A program made the position numbers and the translations under genes. Of a stretch of 51,780 nucleotides of DNA, positions 6,530 through 13,520 are shown in pieces. The stretch is from a virus. Where the stretch lies: IMG/VR virus record IMGVR_UViG_3300044691_000308, positions 1-51,780 of that record, one strand, 5' to 3'. The notes beneath the pieces were generated by a model, which was not told the origin of the DNA, made no database searches, and was given only the letters and a program-made list of their open reading frames with translations. Numbering within the stretch: the stretch's first letter is position 1; the number at the start of each line of letters is the position of its first letter.

Positions 6530-7246
6530 ATGACATTGGCACTGACGGATGAACACGCCCAGATGGGCAAGATCTCGAACAATTTGGAGAAGCACGGTGA
6601 TGAGGATCTGATCACCGGATTCACGCTGCCCTTGAAACTGCGCGTGCCGCGCGAGCAAGCGGTTGCGCTCATGGGCCAGGAGTTTGATCGCAGCTGCTGG
6701 GCGGCGCTCGGGACAGGAGTGGTGGCGCAGGCCTGGGCGCGCAGGTGCACACCGATCGCTTTGCATGGCGAGGTGTACGTGGGCGTCGCGTCCGAGCTGC
6801 ATCTCGGTGGTGAGGAGCTCACCTTCGAGGACTGCCGCGTGTCGGACATCGAGCTCGTCGGCTTTGAGGATGGCGGTTACACGCTGATCGAGTGCCAGCT
6901 GTACGTGAAGCCCGGCATCGGCGATGGAAACTTGCTGCTGCAGGAATACCAGAAGCAGGAGATCGCGGTGCAATTGAGGAGCGGAAAGCTGCGCATCAAG
7001 GCCGACAAGGCGCAGCAGCAGTTGCCGCTCGAGCCACCGGCAGCGAAGGCGTCTGCGGAATCATCGGACGCGGATGCAGTCGGGACGCCGGAGGAGGAGC
7101 GCGAGAAGGCACGACTTCGCGAGGTCGCGATCGCACAGCAGCTCGAGGAGGCGCACATGAACGGCGATGGCCCTGGCGACACGGAGCGCAAGCCCCCGAA
7201 GCGCGCGCCAGCGCGGCGAGCTGTGTCCGGCGACGCAGTGAACTGA
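6530..7246 (+). CDS. Conserved phage protein, possible replication accessory
   Basis: A 238-residue protein starting MTLALTDEHAQMGKISNNLE, after AAGGGGAAG. The longer frame from 6458 overlaps the preceding gene and lacks a ribosome site. The first 150 residues look folded (LPLKLRVPREQAVALMGQE, TFEDCRVSDIELV, YTLIECQLYVKP). The last 80 are a charged, low-complexity tail ending in PKRAPARRA. Similar proteins occur upstream of RusA in other proteobacterial phages, but I know of no tested function. Confidence 0.6.
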   Translation: MTLALTDEHAQMGKISNNLEKHGDEDLITGFTLPLKLRVPREQAVALMGQEFDRSCWAALGTGVVAQAWARRCTPIALHGEVYVGVASELHLGGEELTFEDCRVSDIELVGFEDGGYTLIECQLYVKPGIGDGNLLLQEYQKQEIAVQLRSGKLRIKADKAQQQLPLEPPAAKASAESSDADAVGTPEEEREKARLREVAIAQQLEEAHMNGDGPGDTERKPPKRAPARRAVSGDAVN

Positions 7247-7295
7247 AAACGGCTTTACACGGTTTAAAACGTTCTAACACGAGGGGAGAATTGCA

Positions 7296-7598
7296 ATGAT
7301 CAAACCCACCATCGGCCGCATCGTCTGGTATCACCCACCAAGCAGCGAGTTGGATACAGCTTTTGTGCCAGCAGCTGCGATCTGCGCCGCCATCGTCGCT
7401 TACGTGCACAGCGACACCTGCGTCAATCTCACGGTGTTCGACGCCAACAGCAACAGCCGTCCGAAGACCAGCGTGACCCTGGTTCAGGAAGGCGACGACG
7501 CGGTGCCCGAAGCCGGCTACTGCGAGTGGATGCCGTACCAGAAGGGCCAGGCCGCGAAGACCGAGCAGCTCGAGAAGCAGATCGGCGCCGGCGGCTAA
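7296..7598 (+). CDS. Conserved phage hypothetical protein
   Basis: A 100-residue protein (MIKPTIGRIVWYHPP...). The core AAICAAIVAYVHSDTCVNLT and the CEWMPYQKGQAAKT tail belong to a small protein very common in proteobacterial temperate phages. A strong GAGGGGAG lies upstream. Function is unknown. Confidence 0.75.
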   Translation: MIKPTIGRIVWYHPPSSELDTAFVPAAAICAAIVAYVHSDTCVNLTVFDANSNSRPKTSVTLVQEGDDAVPEAGYCEWMPYQKGQAAKTEQLEKQIGAGG

Positions 7599-7599
7599 A

Positions 7600-8121
7600 G
7601 TGCAGACGTCTGCAGATCTGTTTGCGGACCGCCAGCTCGCCATCGGCGATGTGACCTACGTGACGCCGCCGGCGACGATCCGCATCGTCGTGTACGGCTC
7701 GCCGGCGCCGCAAGGATCGAAGGCCTTCAAGGGCACCTTCGTCGGCAAAGACGGGCGTACGCACGGCATCATGGCGGAGAGCTCGAAGAAGGTTCGCCCA
7801 TGGCGCAACGACGTCAAGGAGGCGGCGCTCCTGGTGCGAAACGGCGCGCCGCCCTTGGACGGACCGCTGGCCGTGCGCATGATCTTCACCGTGCCGAAGC
7901 CTGCGAGCGCACCTAAGCGCCGGCGCTTGTATCCGATGCGCAAACCCGACGTCTCGAAGCTTGCGCGCTCGACCGAGGATGCCCTCACCGACGCCGGGAT
8001 CTGGACGGACGATGCGCGCATCACCGAGTACACGCGCCTGGCGAAAGTGTATCCGGGCGAGGATCCGGATGCGCTCGAGGCGTGCGGGGCAATCATCGAG
8101 ATCACGGTGATCGCACTATGA
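7600..8121 (+). CDS. rusA: RusA-like Holliday junction resolvase
   Basis: A 173-residue endonuclease that cuts Holliday junctions, which would resolve recombination intermediates made by the YqaJ/annealing system. IRIVVYGSPAPQGSKAF is the RusA opening. KPDVSKLARSTEDALTD plays the part of the DxDNLxK motif, and GIWTDDARITE carries the paired catalytic Asp. The GTG at 7600 has no clear ribosome site. An in-frame GTG at 7651 would give a start closer to the usual RusA length, so the N-terminus is uncertain. Confidence 0.85.
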   Translation: MQTSADLFADRQLAIGDVTYVTPPATIRIVVYGSPAPQGSKAFKGTFVGKDGRTHGIMAESSKKVRPWRNDVKEAALLVRNGAPPLDGPLAVRMIFTVPKPASAPKRRRLYPMRKPDVSKLARSTEDALTDAGIWTDDARITEYTRLAKVYPGEDPDALEACGAIIEITVIAL

Positions 8122-8492
8122 GCAGTGACGATCTCCCAGACGACGTGCGGGAACTTTATAGCACCGGTGGATCACGTCCAACGTGGGCAATTGACGCCCG
8201 GCTTTTGCCACCACCGTACACACGAGGTGTGTACTACCTATGGCGAGACCAGACCCTCGTCTACATTGGCAAGTCGACTAATATCGGCTCTCGCATAGCT
8301 AGCCACGTCGTGACGGGCACGTGCGGATTCACACATTTTACCTGGATGAATATTGCGCACTTTGAAGAATTTCCCGGCGACAGCACGTTAGACAGGTTCG
8401 AGCAATCGTTCATCGACCAGCATCGCCCTGAAGGCAACATCATCCTAAATCTCTCCCATCTGAGGGGATCGCGTAATGAGCACGGTCAATGA
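8118..8492 (+). CDS. GIY-YIG domain protein
   Basis: A 124-residue protein. RGVYYLWRDQTLVYIGKS is a GIY-YIG motif, followed by TNIGSRIASHV with the catalytic-type Arg. LDRFEQSFIDQHRPEGNIIL supplies the Glu and the final Asn of the nuclease fold. No extra DNA-binding domain is present, so it is a minimal module: either a phage nuclease or a homing-type remnant. The ATG overlaps the RusA stop (ATGA). Confidence 0.75.
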   Translation: MSSDDLPDDVRELYSTGGSRPTWAIDARLLPPPYTRGVYYLWRDQTLVYIGKSTNIGSRIASHVVTGTCGFTHFTWMNIAHFEEFPGDSTLDRFEQSFIDQHRPEGNIILNLSHLRGSRNEHGQ

Positions 8493-8694
8493 TATTCGAT
8501 CGCAAGCATCGATCATGCTTATGGATTACGAGCTCTCGGTTCATGCTCTTGTTGAGCAAATGCACCACTGCATTTCGGAACAACTATTTCGCGAAGAAAC
8601 GGTCGATGAAGCGCGCCATGTTCTGGAACTGGTGGAGCGCGGCATGAAGCGCACGACACAGGCCGCCATACAGAAACTCACGGTGATCGCGTGA
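8476..8694 (+). CDS. Small helical hypothetical protein
   Basis: A 72-residue, probably all-helical acidic protein (VNDIRSQASIMLMDYELSVH...). It overlaps the GIY-YIG gene by 17 bases and the next gene as GTGA. Unknown function. Confidence 0.6.
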   Translation: MSTVNDIRSQASIMLMDYELSVHALVEQMHHCISEQLFREETVDEARHVLELVERGMKRTTQAAIQKLTVIA

Positions 8695-8837
8695 CCTATG
8701 CGCAGCGATACGCAGTTCTCCTCGCCTACCTCAAGATGAAAACCGAGGAGCGCGACTGGCACGGTGTATCGGATGCGGCCAATGATCTGCGAGTACTTGA
8801 AGCGAATAAACCAGCCGAGGGAGATTCATCGACATGA
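8691..8837 (+). CDS. 48-aa hypothetical protein
   Basis: A short protein (start GTG, VTYAQRYAVLLAYLKMK...) coupled to its neighbours by GTGA at the 5' end and ATGA at the 3' end. It was found by translating the interval between the two flanking genes. No domain recognised. Confidence 0.55.
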   Translation: MTYAQRYAVLLAYLKMKTEERDWHGVSDAANDLRVLEANKPAEGDSST

Positions 8838-9163
8838 ACGAACGAACCAATGGCGCAACGGCGGCCGAGCCACCAAAGCCTAGCGGCCTCGGCGAGGCCA
8901 TCACGCAACATGCTGATGCGCTCGTGAAGCTCAACACGGCGTCGAATGGCATGATCCAGATCAATCCGATGCAGCTCTTCGTGGACCTGGAGCTCGCGAA
9001 CGTGCGCATCGAAGTGCTGTTCGAGGCCCTGGTCGAAACGGGCGTAGTGGATCCGCAGGCCTTGACGGTGAGGCTGCGCAATAAACTGCTCACCGAAGTC
9101 GAGCAGATGAGGGGCACGCCGCAGATCGAAATAGCCCGCGGCAGCGTGCCGCGCAATGGCTGA
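8834..9163 (+). CDS. Hypothetical protein, 109 aa
   Basis: An acidic helical protein (GLGEAITQHADALVKLNT, IQINPMQLFVDLELANVRIE). The ATG overlaps the previous stop, and the gene overlaps the late-regulator gene by eight bases. It resembles small conserved phage proteins found next to late regulators. Role unknown. Confidence 0.6.
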   Translation: MNERTNGATAAEPPKPSGLGEAITQHADALVKLNTASNGMIQINPMQLFVDLELANVRIEVLFEALVETGVVDPQALTVRLRNKLLTEVEQMRGTPQIEIARGSVPRNG

Positions 9164-9686
9164 AGCGAACGTGGCACGGAAGCCAAGACCGTACGTGATG
9201 CACAGTGCGGTGGCGCTGCGGCCGCGCCAGACCATCCTTGATGCGCCAGATATGCGCATCGAGCTGCCGCGCCGGCGTCAGTTGTCGCCCGAAGAAGCGC
9301 GGGTGATCAATCGGCCGAGTGCCACCGATCCTCGGCTGCGCCCGGCCGATCGCCTGCTCGAACGTTGGGCAGTGACCCATGGCAGTGGACCTGCGGTGCC
9401 GAGCATGGCTGAGGTGACACTGATCGCGCGCACAGCGGAAGTGGTTCCGGCGCTCGACGATCGTGAATCCTTGCTGGTCGATGCCACCGTGCAATCCTCC
9501 CCAGTCTGGGCGCGCTCCTTCGCGATGCTGTGGTATCGCGCGGCCTACACCGTGCAAGAGATGGCCGATGCGCTTCGGATCAGCCGGCGCCAGGCGGTGT
9601 ACGAGGAGCGGCGTTTGGTGCTCGCGTACTACTTGGGGAGGTTCGTGGAAATAGGGCTGCCCGTCACATTTTGGGTGGAACCTTAA
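9156..9686 (+). CDS. Probable late-gene regulator (antiterminator Q-type position)
   Basis: A 176-residue protein, last gene of the rightward early block and immediately upstream of a promoter and terminators that precede the virion genes. A disordered basic N-terminus (PRRRQLSPEEARVINRPSA) is followed by a helical domain (SSPVWARSFAMLWYRAAY). A helix-turn-helix follows at about residues 128-160 (YTVQEMADALRISRRQAVYE). Position and DNA-binding motif suggest it licenses late transcription, either as antiterminator or activator. I cannot name the family. Confidence 0.6.
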   Translation: MAEANVARKPRPYVMHSAVALRPRQTILDAPDMRIELPRRRQLSPEEARVINRPSATDPRLRPADRLLERWAVTHGSGPAVPSMAEVTLIARTAEVVPALDDRESLLVDATVQSSPVWARSFAMLWYRAAYTVQEMADALRISRRQAVYEERRLVLAYYLGRFVEIGLPVTFWVEP

Positions 9687-9696
9687 GGCCAAGCAG

Positions 9697-9726
9697 TTGA
9701 CTTTGTCCGAACACTTAGCGTAGAAA
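9697..9726 (+). promoter_or_regulatory. Predicted late promoter (PR'-like)
   Basis: TTGACT (9697-9702), an 18-bp spacer and TAGAAA (9721-9726), directly after the regulator gene and pointing toward the virion genes. A hairpin and then a strong terminator follow before the first late gene, as in Q-controlled late promoters. Confidence 0.55.
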
Positions 9727-9759
9727 TCTGGCAACGTTGGTGTACCCACCAGCCAAATA

Positions 9760-9790
9760 GGCCTGCCAGGAGCGATCTTGGTGGGCCTTT
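9760..9790 (+). terminator. Hairpin, possible pause or weak terminator
   Basis: GGCCTGCCA (9760-9768) pairs with TGGTGGGCC (9779-9787) with a G-T and a mismatch, followed by only TTT. It lies 35 bases after the predicted late start point and could be a pause or antitermination element. Confidence 0.4.
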
Positions 9791-9890
9791 GTCGTTCTTG
9801 GGTGGCTTATTCCCACGTCGTCTGAACGCTCCCTCGTTCGTCGATGGGGTACCCCCAAGCCGGAGCTTTGCCAGGTTCCGGTCCCTTACG

Positions 9891-9913
9891 CCCCGCCTTT
9901 GCGCGGGGTTTTT
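9891..9913 (+). terminator. Strong intrinsic terminator before the late operon
   Basis: CCCCGC (9891-9896) and GCGGGG (9903-9908) form a perfect stem with a six-base loop, followed by five T. The late promoter lies upstream, so late expression would need antitermination here. The rest of 9687-9937 holds no gene I can support. Confidence 0.75.
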
Positions 9914-9937
9914 ATTTCTCGCCTCGAGGTGTGCCTC

Positions 9938-10501
9938 ATGCATCTGTCCTCGCAAACGCTTGCCGCCCTCGGATCCTCGCCCTGGATGATCCCGGGCCCG
10001 ATGATGGAAACGCCTGGCTTAGGCCTCGCGCTGACCTTCAGCGTCGATGCGAATCTCACCGCCGGCGTGCAACACACCCTCGATGATCCGCAGCAAAACC
10101 CACGCGCCGTCACCCTGACGCGAGTCGGTGTCAACCTCACCATCAACGACCCCGGCCACAATTTGAACGCCGCAGACAACATCCTGCTCTCAAACCCGGC
10201 CAAAGATGCCAGCAACATTTGGGACGGGGGTGTGCCCGTCGGCACGAGTTACGACATCGCCTCGGTGACCGATGCGAACAATTATGTCGTCACGGTCGCG
10301 AATGCTGGCTCTGCCGCCGGCACCGGGTTCGTGCAATCCTTTCGAGTGTTCAATCACGCCACACTCAGCGGGATCGTTGGCGCGCCACCCGGGCGGCTCG
10401 ATGGAAACTACTCGTTCCAGATCGGCGCGCTTCGCTTGAAAGTCACGGCCTACGCCGCTGGAAAAGCGACCCTCACCGCGCAACAGGGTAAGGGGTACTA
10501 A
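9938..10501 (+). CDS. Putative virion-region protein, unknown
   Basis: A 187-residue protein, first after the late terminator. The ATG at 9938 has GAGGTG upstream. The earlier frame start lies inside the terminator and is rejected. The sequence is beta-rich and low in charge (FSVDANLTAGVQHTLDDPQQ, SYDIASVTDANNYVVTVANA), like decoration or fibre proteins. No family recognised. Confidence 0.65.
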   Translation: MHLSSQTLAALGSSPWMIPGPMMETPGLGLALTFSVDANLTAGVQHTLDDPQQNPRAVTLTRVGVNLTINDPGHNLNAADNILLSNPAKDASNIWDGGVPVGTSYDIASVTDANNYVVTVANAGSAAGTGFVQSFRVFNHATLSGIVGAPPGRLDGNYSFQIGALRLKVTAYAAGKATLTAQQGKGY

Positions 10502-10505
10502 CGTA

Positions 10506-11300
10506 ATGCGCTTCCCAAAATCCTTAAGGCTTCTCGCGGCGCTCCTAGTGAGCGTCCTCGCCGTCAATTCCCTGCATGGGCAGATCTCCGGTTCCGGTGT
10601 GAGCTCCGTCCCCGGAGTGCGCAAATTCGCATCCAGCGCAATCCCCTTCATCATCTCGCCCACGGGCTCGATGGCGAACAACGGCGCCATCACGTTAGGC
10701 ACCGCGCTTCCCGTCACGTATCCAAACGCCTATCTATTCTTGCCGGCCTCCGCCGTTTCAGCCGGTTCAAGTGCTGGCTGGTATTTCACGCAGTTCTCAT
10801 CCGCGACAGTGGGCACAGTGTTCAACAACACCTACGTGAGTGGGCAACCGAACATCCCCTCGAGCCCGATAGCGTTTGCGACGACCGGGCCCGGCGCGTA
10901 TACGGGCGTCATCACCTCGCAGGTTGGCCCCAACTACAGCGTTCCCGGCGGTTCGATGGGCGCGAACGGGACATTGCGAATGTGGTCGCAGTGGGGCTGC
11001 CCGGGCAACGTCAACAACAAAATCATGATCATCCAGTACGGCACGCAAAACGTATTGGGACACACGGAGGCCACTGCCACGACGCTCGCCTATGTCGCCG
11101 CCAACGAATTGACCAACAGCGGCGTTGCTAACGCCCAAGTGGTGCAGAGTGCTGGTTTGCTCGGCGCGGCCACGGGCGCACAGAAACTCTTCGCGATCAA
11201 CACCGGCGCTACACAAACGCTGCAGGCGATTCTGCAGACCTCGGTCGCGACCGATTACTTGATCCTCGACTCGATGACGGTCGAAGTGATCCCGGGCTGA
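10506..11300 (+). CDS. Secreted or virion beta-rich protein with signal peptide
   Basis: A 264-residue protein. MRFPKSLRLLAALLVSVLAV forms a typical Sec signal peptide, with a likely cleavage after SLHGQ or nearby. The mature part is Gly/Ser/Thr-rich and beta-like (ITLGTALPVTYPNAYLFLPA, VPGGSMGANGTLRMWSQWG). It ends in YLILDSMTVEVIPG, as in capsid decoration or fibre-type proteins. A signal peptide on a protein in the late region is unusual. It might instead be a periplasmic or surface-exposed factor. Confidence 0.65.
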   Translation: MRFPKSLRLLAALLVSVLAVNSLHGQISGSGVSSVPGVRKFASSAIPFIISPTGSMANNGAITLGTALPVTYPNAYLFLPASAVSAGSSAGWYFTQFSSATVGTVFNNTYVSGQPNIPSSPIAFATTGPGAYTGVITSQVGPNYSVPGGSMGANGTLRMWSQWGCPGNVNNKIMIIQYGTQNVLGHTEATATTLAYVAANELTNSGVANAQVVQSAGLLGAATGAQKLFAINTGATQTLQAILQTSVATDYLILDSMTVEVIPG

Positions 11301-11316
11301 CAGGAGTCAATCGGTT

Positions 11317-11883
11317 ATGAATCTCATCCAAGAGGCGTTGAGTGTCGTGAGCACCCTTGCGCCGACGTTGGGCACGGCGCTCGGCGGCCCGCTCGGCGGC
11401 CTCGCCGGCGGTCTGCTCGCCAAAGGCATCGGCGCGGTCATCGGCAAAAAGGATCCGGCCGGCAATCCAGCGCCTGCGACGCAGAAGGAAATCGAGAGCG
11501 CCATTTTAGGAGGCGATCCGCAGACTCTGCTTGCGGTCAAGCAGGTCGAGGCTGATCTGCAAAAGCACATGGCGGACTTGGGCGTGCAGGAGGAGCAGCT
11601 CGCCTACGCCGACACGGCGAGCGCGCGCGGCCGCGAGATGGTGGTCAAGGATGCAACGCCAAAGATCATCGCTTACATCGTGATCCTGCTGGTGCTCCTC
11701 GCCGAGGGCAGCATGTTCTTCGTGGGGCAACCGAAAGGCATCGACGGGGTTGTGCTCGGACGCATCTTAGGCACGCTCGATTCCGCGCTGATGCTCATCT
11801 TGGGTTACTACTTCGGCAGCTCGAGCGGCAGCCAGGCGAAAGACGTCACGCTCGCGAATCTCGCGAAGTCAGCCCAGACGTAA
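11317..11883 (+). CDS. Holin-like membrane protein (3TM-type)
   Basis: A 188-residue membrane protein. A Gly-rich hydrophobic N-terminus (LGGPLGGLAGGLLAKGIGAV), a soluble helical middle, then two clear membrane helices (IIAYIVILLVLLAEGSMFF and LDSALMLILGYYFG) end in SSSGSQAKD. That YYFGSSSGSQAK ending is characteristic of the 3TM holin family found in phages and gene transfer agents. It lies before the terminase genes, far from the endolysin at 36591, so the lysis role is tentative. Confidence 0.6.
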   Translation: MNLIQEALSVVSTLAPTLGTALGGPLGGLAGGLLAKGIGAVIGKKDPAGNPAPATQKEIESAILGGDPQTLLAVKQVEADLQKHMADLGVQEEQLAYADTASARGREMVVKDATPKIIAYIVILLVLLAEGSMFFVGQPKGIDGVVLGRILGTLDSALMLILGYYFGSSSGSQAKDVTLANLAKSAQT

Positions 11884-11890
11884 GCGCCAC

Positions 11891-12490
11891 GTGTCGGCCT
11901 ACGCGAAGCTGCGCCGGCGCCGCCAGCTCTTCGTCGATGCCTTCGTGCGCACGGGCGTTGCGAGCGCCGCGGCAGTTGAGAGTGGATACGCTGGCAAGCG
12001 GCCGGACACTGCATCCGCCAAGATCCTCGCCAATCCTGAGGTCAAGGCGGCGATCGCGGAGCGCACCGAGCAGGCGATCGCGAAGGCAGGCGTGCGTCAT
12101 GTGCGGGTGCTTGAGGAGATGGCACTCCTCGCGTATGCGAACTTGAGGCTGCTGCGCGGCGAGGACGGTAAGCCGCTTGCCTTCAAGGATCTGCCACCAG
12201 AGTTACTGGCCGGCGCGCAAAGCGTCGAATTCAACGCGGACGGTTCGGTCAAAACCTTGCGTCTCGCGAAGGTCGATGGCCTGCGCATGCTCGGCCAGTA
12301 CTTGAAACTCTTCACCGAGGTGCACGAGCACCAGGGCAAGGACGGCGGTCCAATTCAAACCGAGGCTCACGAGGTGTCGGATCTTGAGAAGGCGCGCCGC
12401 ATCGCGCACCTATTGGCTCAAGGCCTGCGCACGCAGCCGCCGGCGACCGTCCTCACCGACGAAGATCCAGTTTCCGGCGATGCCGGATAG
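11891..12490 (+). CDS. terS: Terminase small subunit
   Basis: A 199-residue DNA-recognition subunit of the packaging motor. RRRRQLFVDAFVRTGVASAA then VESGYAGKRPDTASAKILANPEVKAAI is the standard terS helix-turn-helix module. A helical oligomerisation segment and a variable acidic tail follow. The GTG start at 11891 is the first in frame. The large subunit is not adjacent: two genes are inserted between them. Confidence 0.85.
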   Translation: MSAYAKLRRRRQLFVDAFVRTGVASAAAVESGYAGKRPDTASAKILANPEVKAAIAERTEQAIAKAGVRHVRVLEEMALLAYANLRLLRGEDGKPLAFKDLPPELLAGAQSVEFNADGSVKTLRLAKVDGLRMLGQYLKLFTEVHEHQGKDGGPIQTEAHEVSDLEKARRIAHLLAQGLRTQPPATVLTDEDPVSGDAG

Positions 12491-12538
12491 TTCGATGTTC
12501 TCCACCAGCAAATCAGCAACAAGCAGGAGACTTTTCCC

Positions 12539-13351
12539 ATGAAGCGAGTTCTACGATCGATCTATGGCCAGTACGTCGGCACGGTCGACGACTTTCGAGT
12601 GATGGCCCAACAGGGCCTGATCACCGGACCTTGGGGCAATCAAATGCCGCAAGGCGACACCAACAATTACGTCAATTTCGATGACTTTGACGGCGCCACC
12701 CTTTTGGGCACCTGGAGCGTCCTCAAAGGCACCGATGCGGCCGCCGCGAATTTCGCCTGCAACGGCGGGATCGGCGGCACGGTCTTGGGCACCACGGGTG
12801 CGACCACCACCACCATGGCGGGCTCCGGGATTCAGATCACCTCGCACCTGAACCTCAAAGCCCAAGGCGCAGGGGCCGCAGCCTCCAGCAACAACCTCGA
12901 GTTCAATGTGCGTGTGCAGACATCATTGATCACGGGCCTCGCGCTCTTCGCAGGCTTTACCAATCAAGTCGCGGCGCTGCAGATGCCGATCCAAGGCGCG
13001 GGCGGCGGCAACGGCTTTACCGGCAACGCGGCCGATGCGGTGGGGTTCCTGTACGACACCACCATGACGACTCCGGGTTGGTGGATGATCGGCAACAAGG
13101 CCGGAGCCCTAGCGGCAGGTCAGAACAGCGGGTTCTTGCCGGTGACCAACACGTATGACCAACTGGCGATTAGCGTCGATCAGCTCGGCAACGCGACTTT
13201 CTTCCGCAATGGCATCCAGGTCGGCGCCACCATGGCGAATGCCGTGACCCCGACGGTAGCCCTGGCGCCGGTGGTTGCAGCGTTTGATCGCATCGCCGCT
13301 TCCAAGAACATCGTGGCCGACTACCTCATGGCTTCGATGAATCGCATCTGA
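12539..13351 (+). CDS. Lectin-like jelly-roll virion protein between terminase genes
   Basis: A 270-residue protein with AGGAG upstream. After a short N-terminal helix (MKRVLRSIYGQYVGTVDDFR), the rest reads as a concanavalin-like beta sandwich (NYVNFDDFDGATLLGTWSVL, LEFNVRVQTSLITGLALFAG, TYDQLAISVDQLGNATFFRN). Such domains bind glycans or stabilise virions. Its place between the terminase subunits suggests a capsid or tail accessory. The function is inferred from fold impression only. Confidence 0.55.
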   Translation: MKRVLRSIYGQYVGTVDDFRVMAQQGLITGPWGNQMPQGDTNNYVNFDDFDGATLLGTWSVLKGTDAAAANFACNGGIGGTVLGTTGATTTTMAGSGIQITSHLNLKAQGAGAAASSNNLEFNVRVQTSLITGLALFAGFTNQVAALQMPIQGAGGGNGFTGNAADAVGFLYDTTMTTPGWWMIGNKAGALAAGQNSGFLPVTNTYDQLAISVDQLGNATFFRNGIQVGATMANAVTPTVALAPVVAAFDRIAASKNIVADYLMASMNRI

Positions 13352-13515
13352 TGAGTCCTGCCATGCAACCGGCGCGGGTCTCTGACCGCGTCGCGCTCCA
13401 CGAGAAGATCCAGCAACGCGACGTCACGATGGAGAGCGTGGCGTTCGCGCGTCGTGTCGATAAGCGCCGCAAAAAGAACGCGCTCGCCAAAGCCTTGAAG
13501 CGCAAGAACCGCTGA
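13351..13515 (+). CDS. Small basic protein, 54 aa
   Basis: A Lys/Arg-rich protein (ending DKRRKKNALAKALKRKNR). Its ATG shares one base with the previous stop (TGATG), and it lies five bases before terL. Probably real by coupling. Nucleic-acid binding is possible but unproven. Confidence 0.55.
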   Translation: MSPAMQPARVSDRVALHEKIQQRDVTMESVAFARRVDKRRKKNALAKALKRKNR

Positions 13516-13520
13516 AATCC

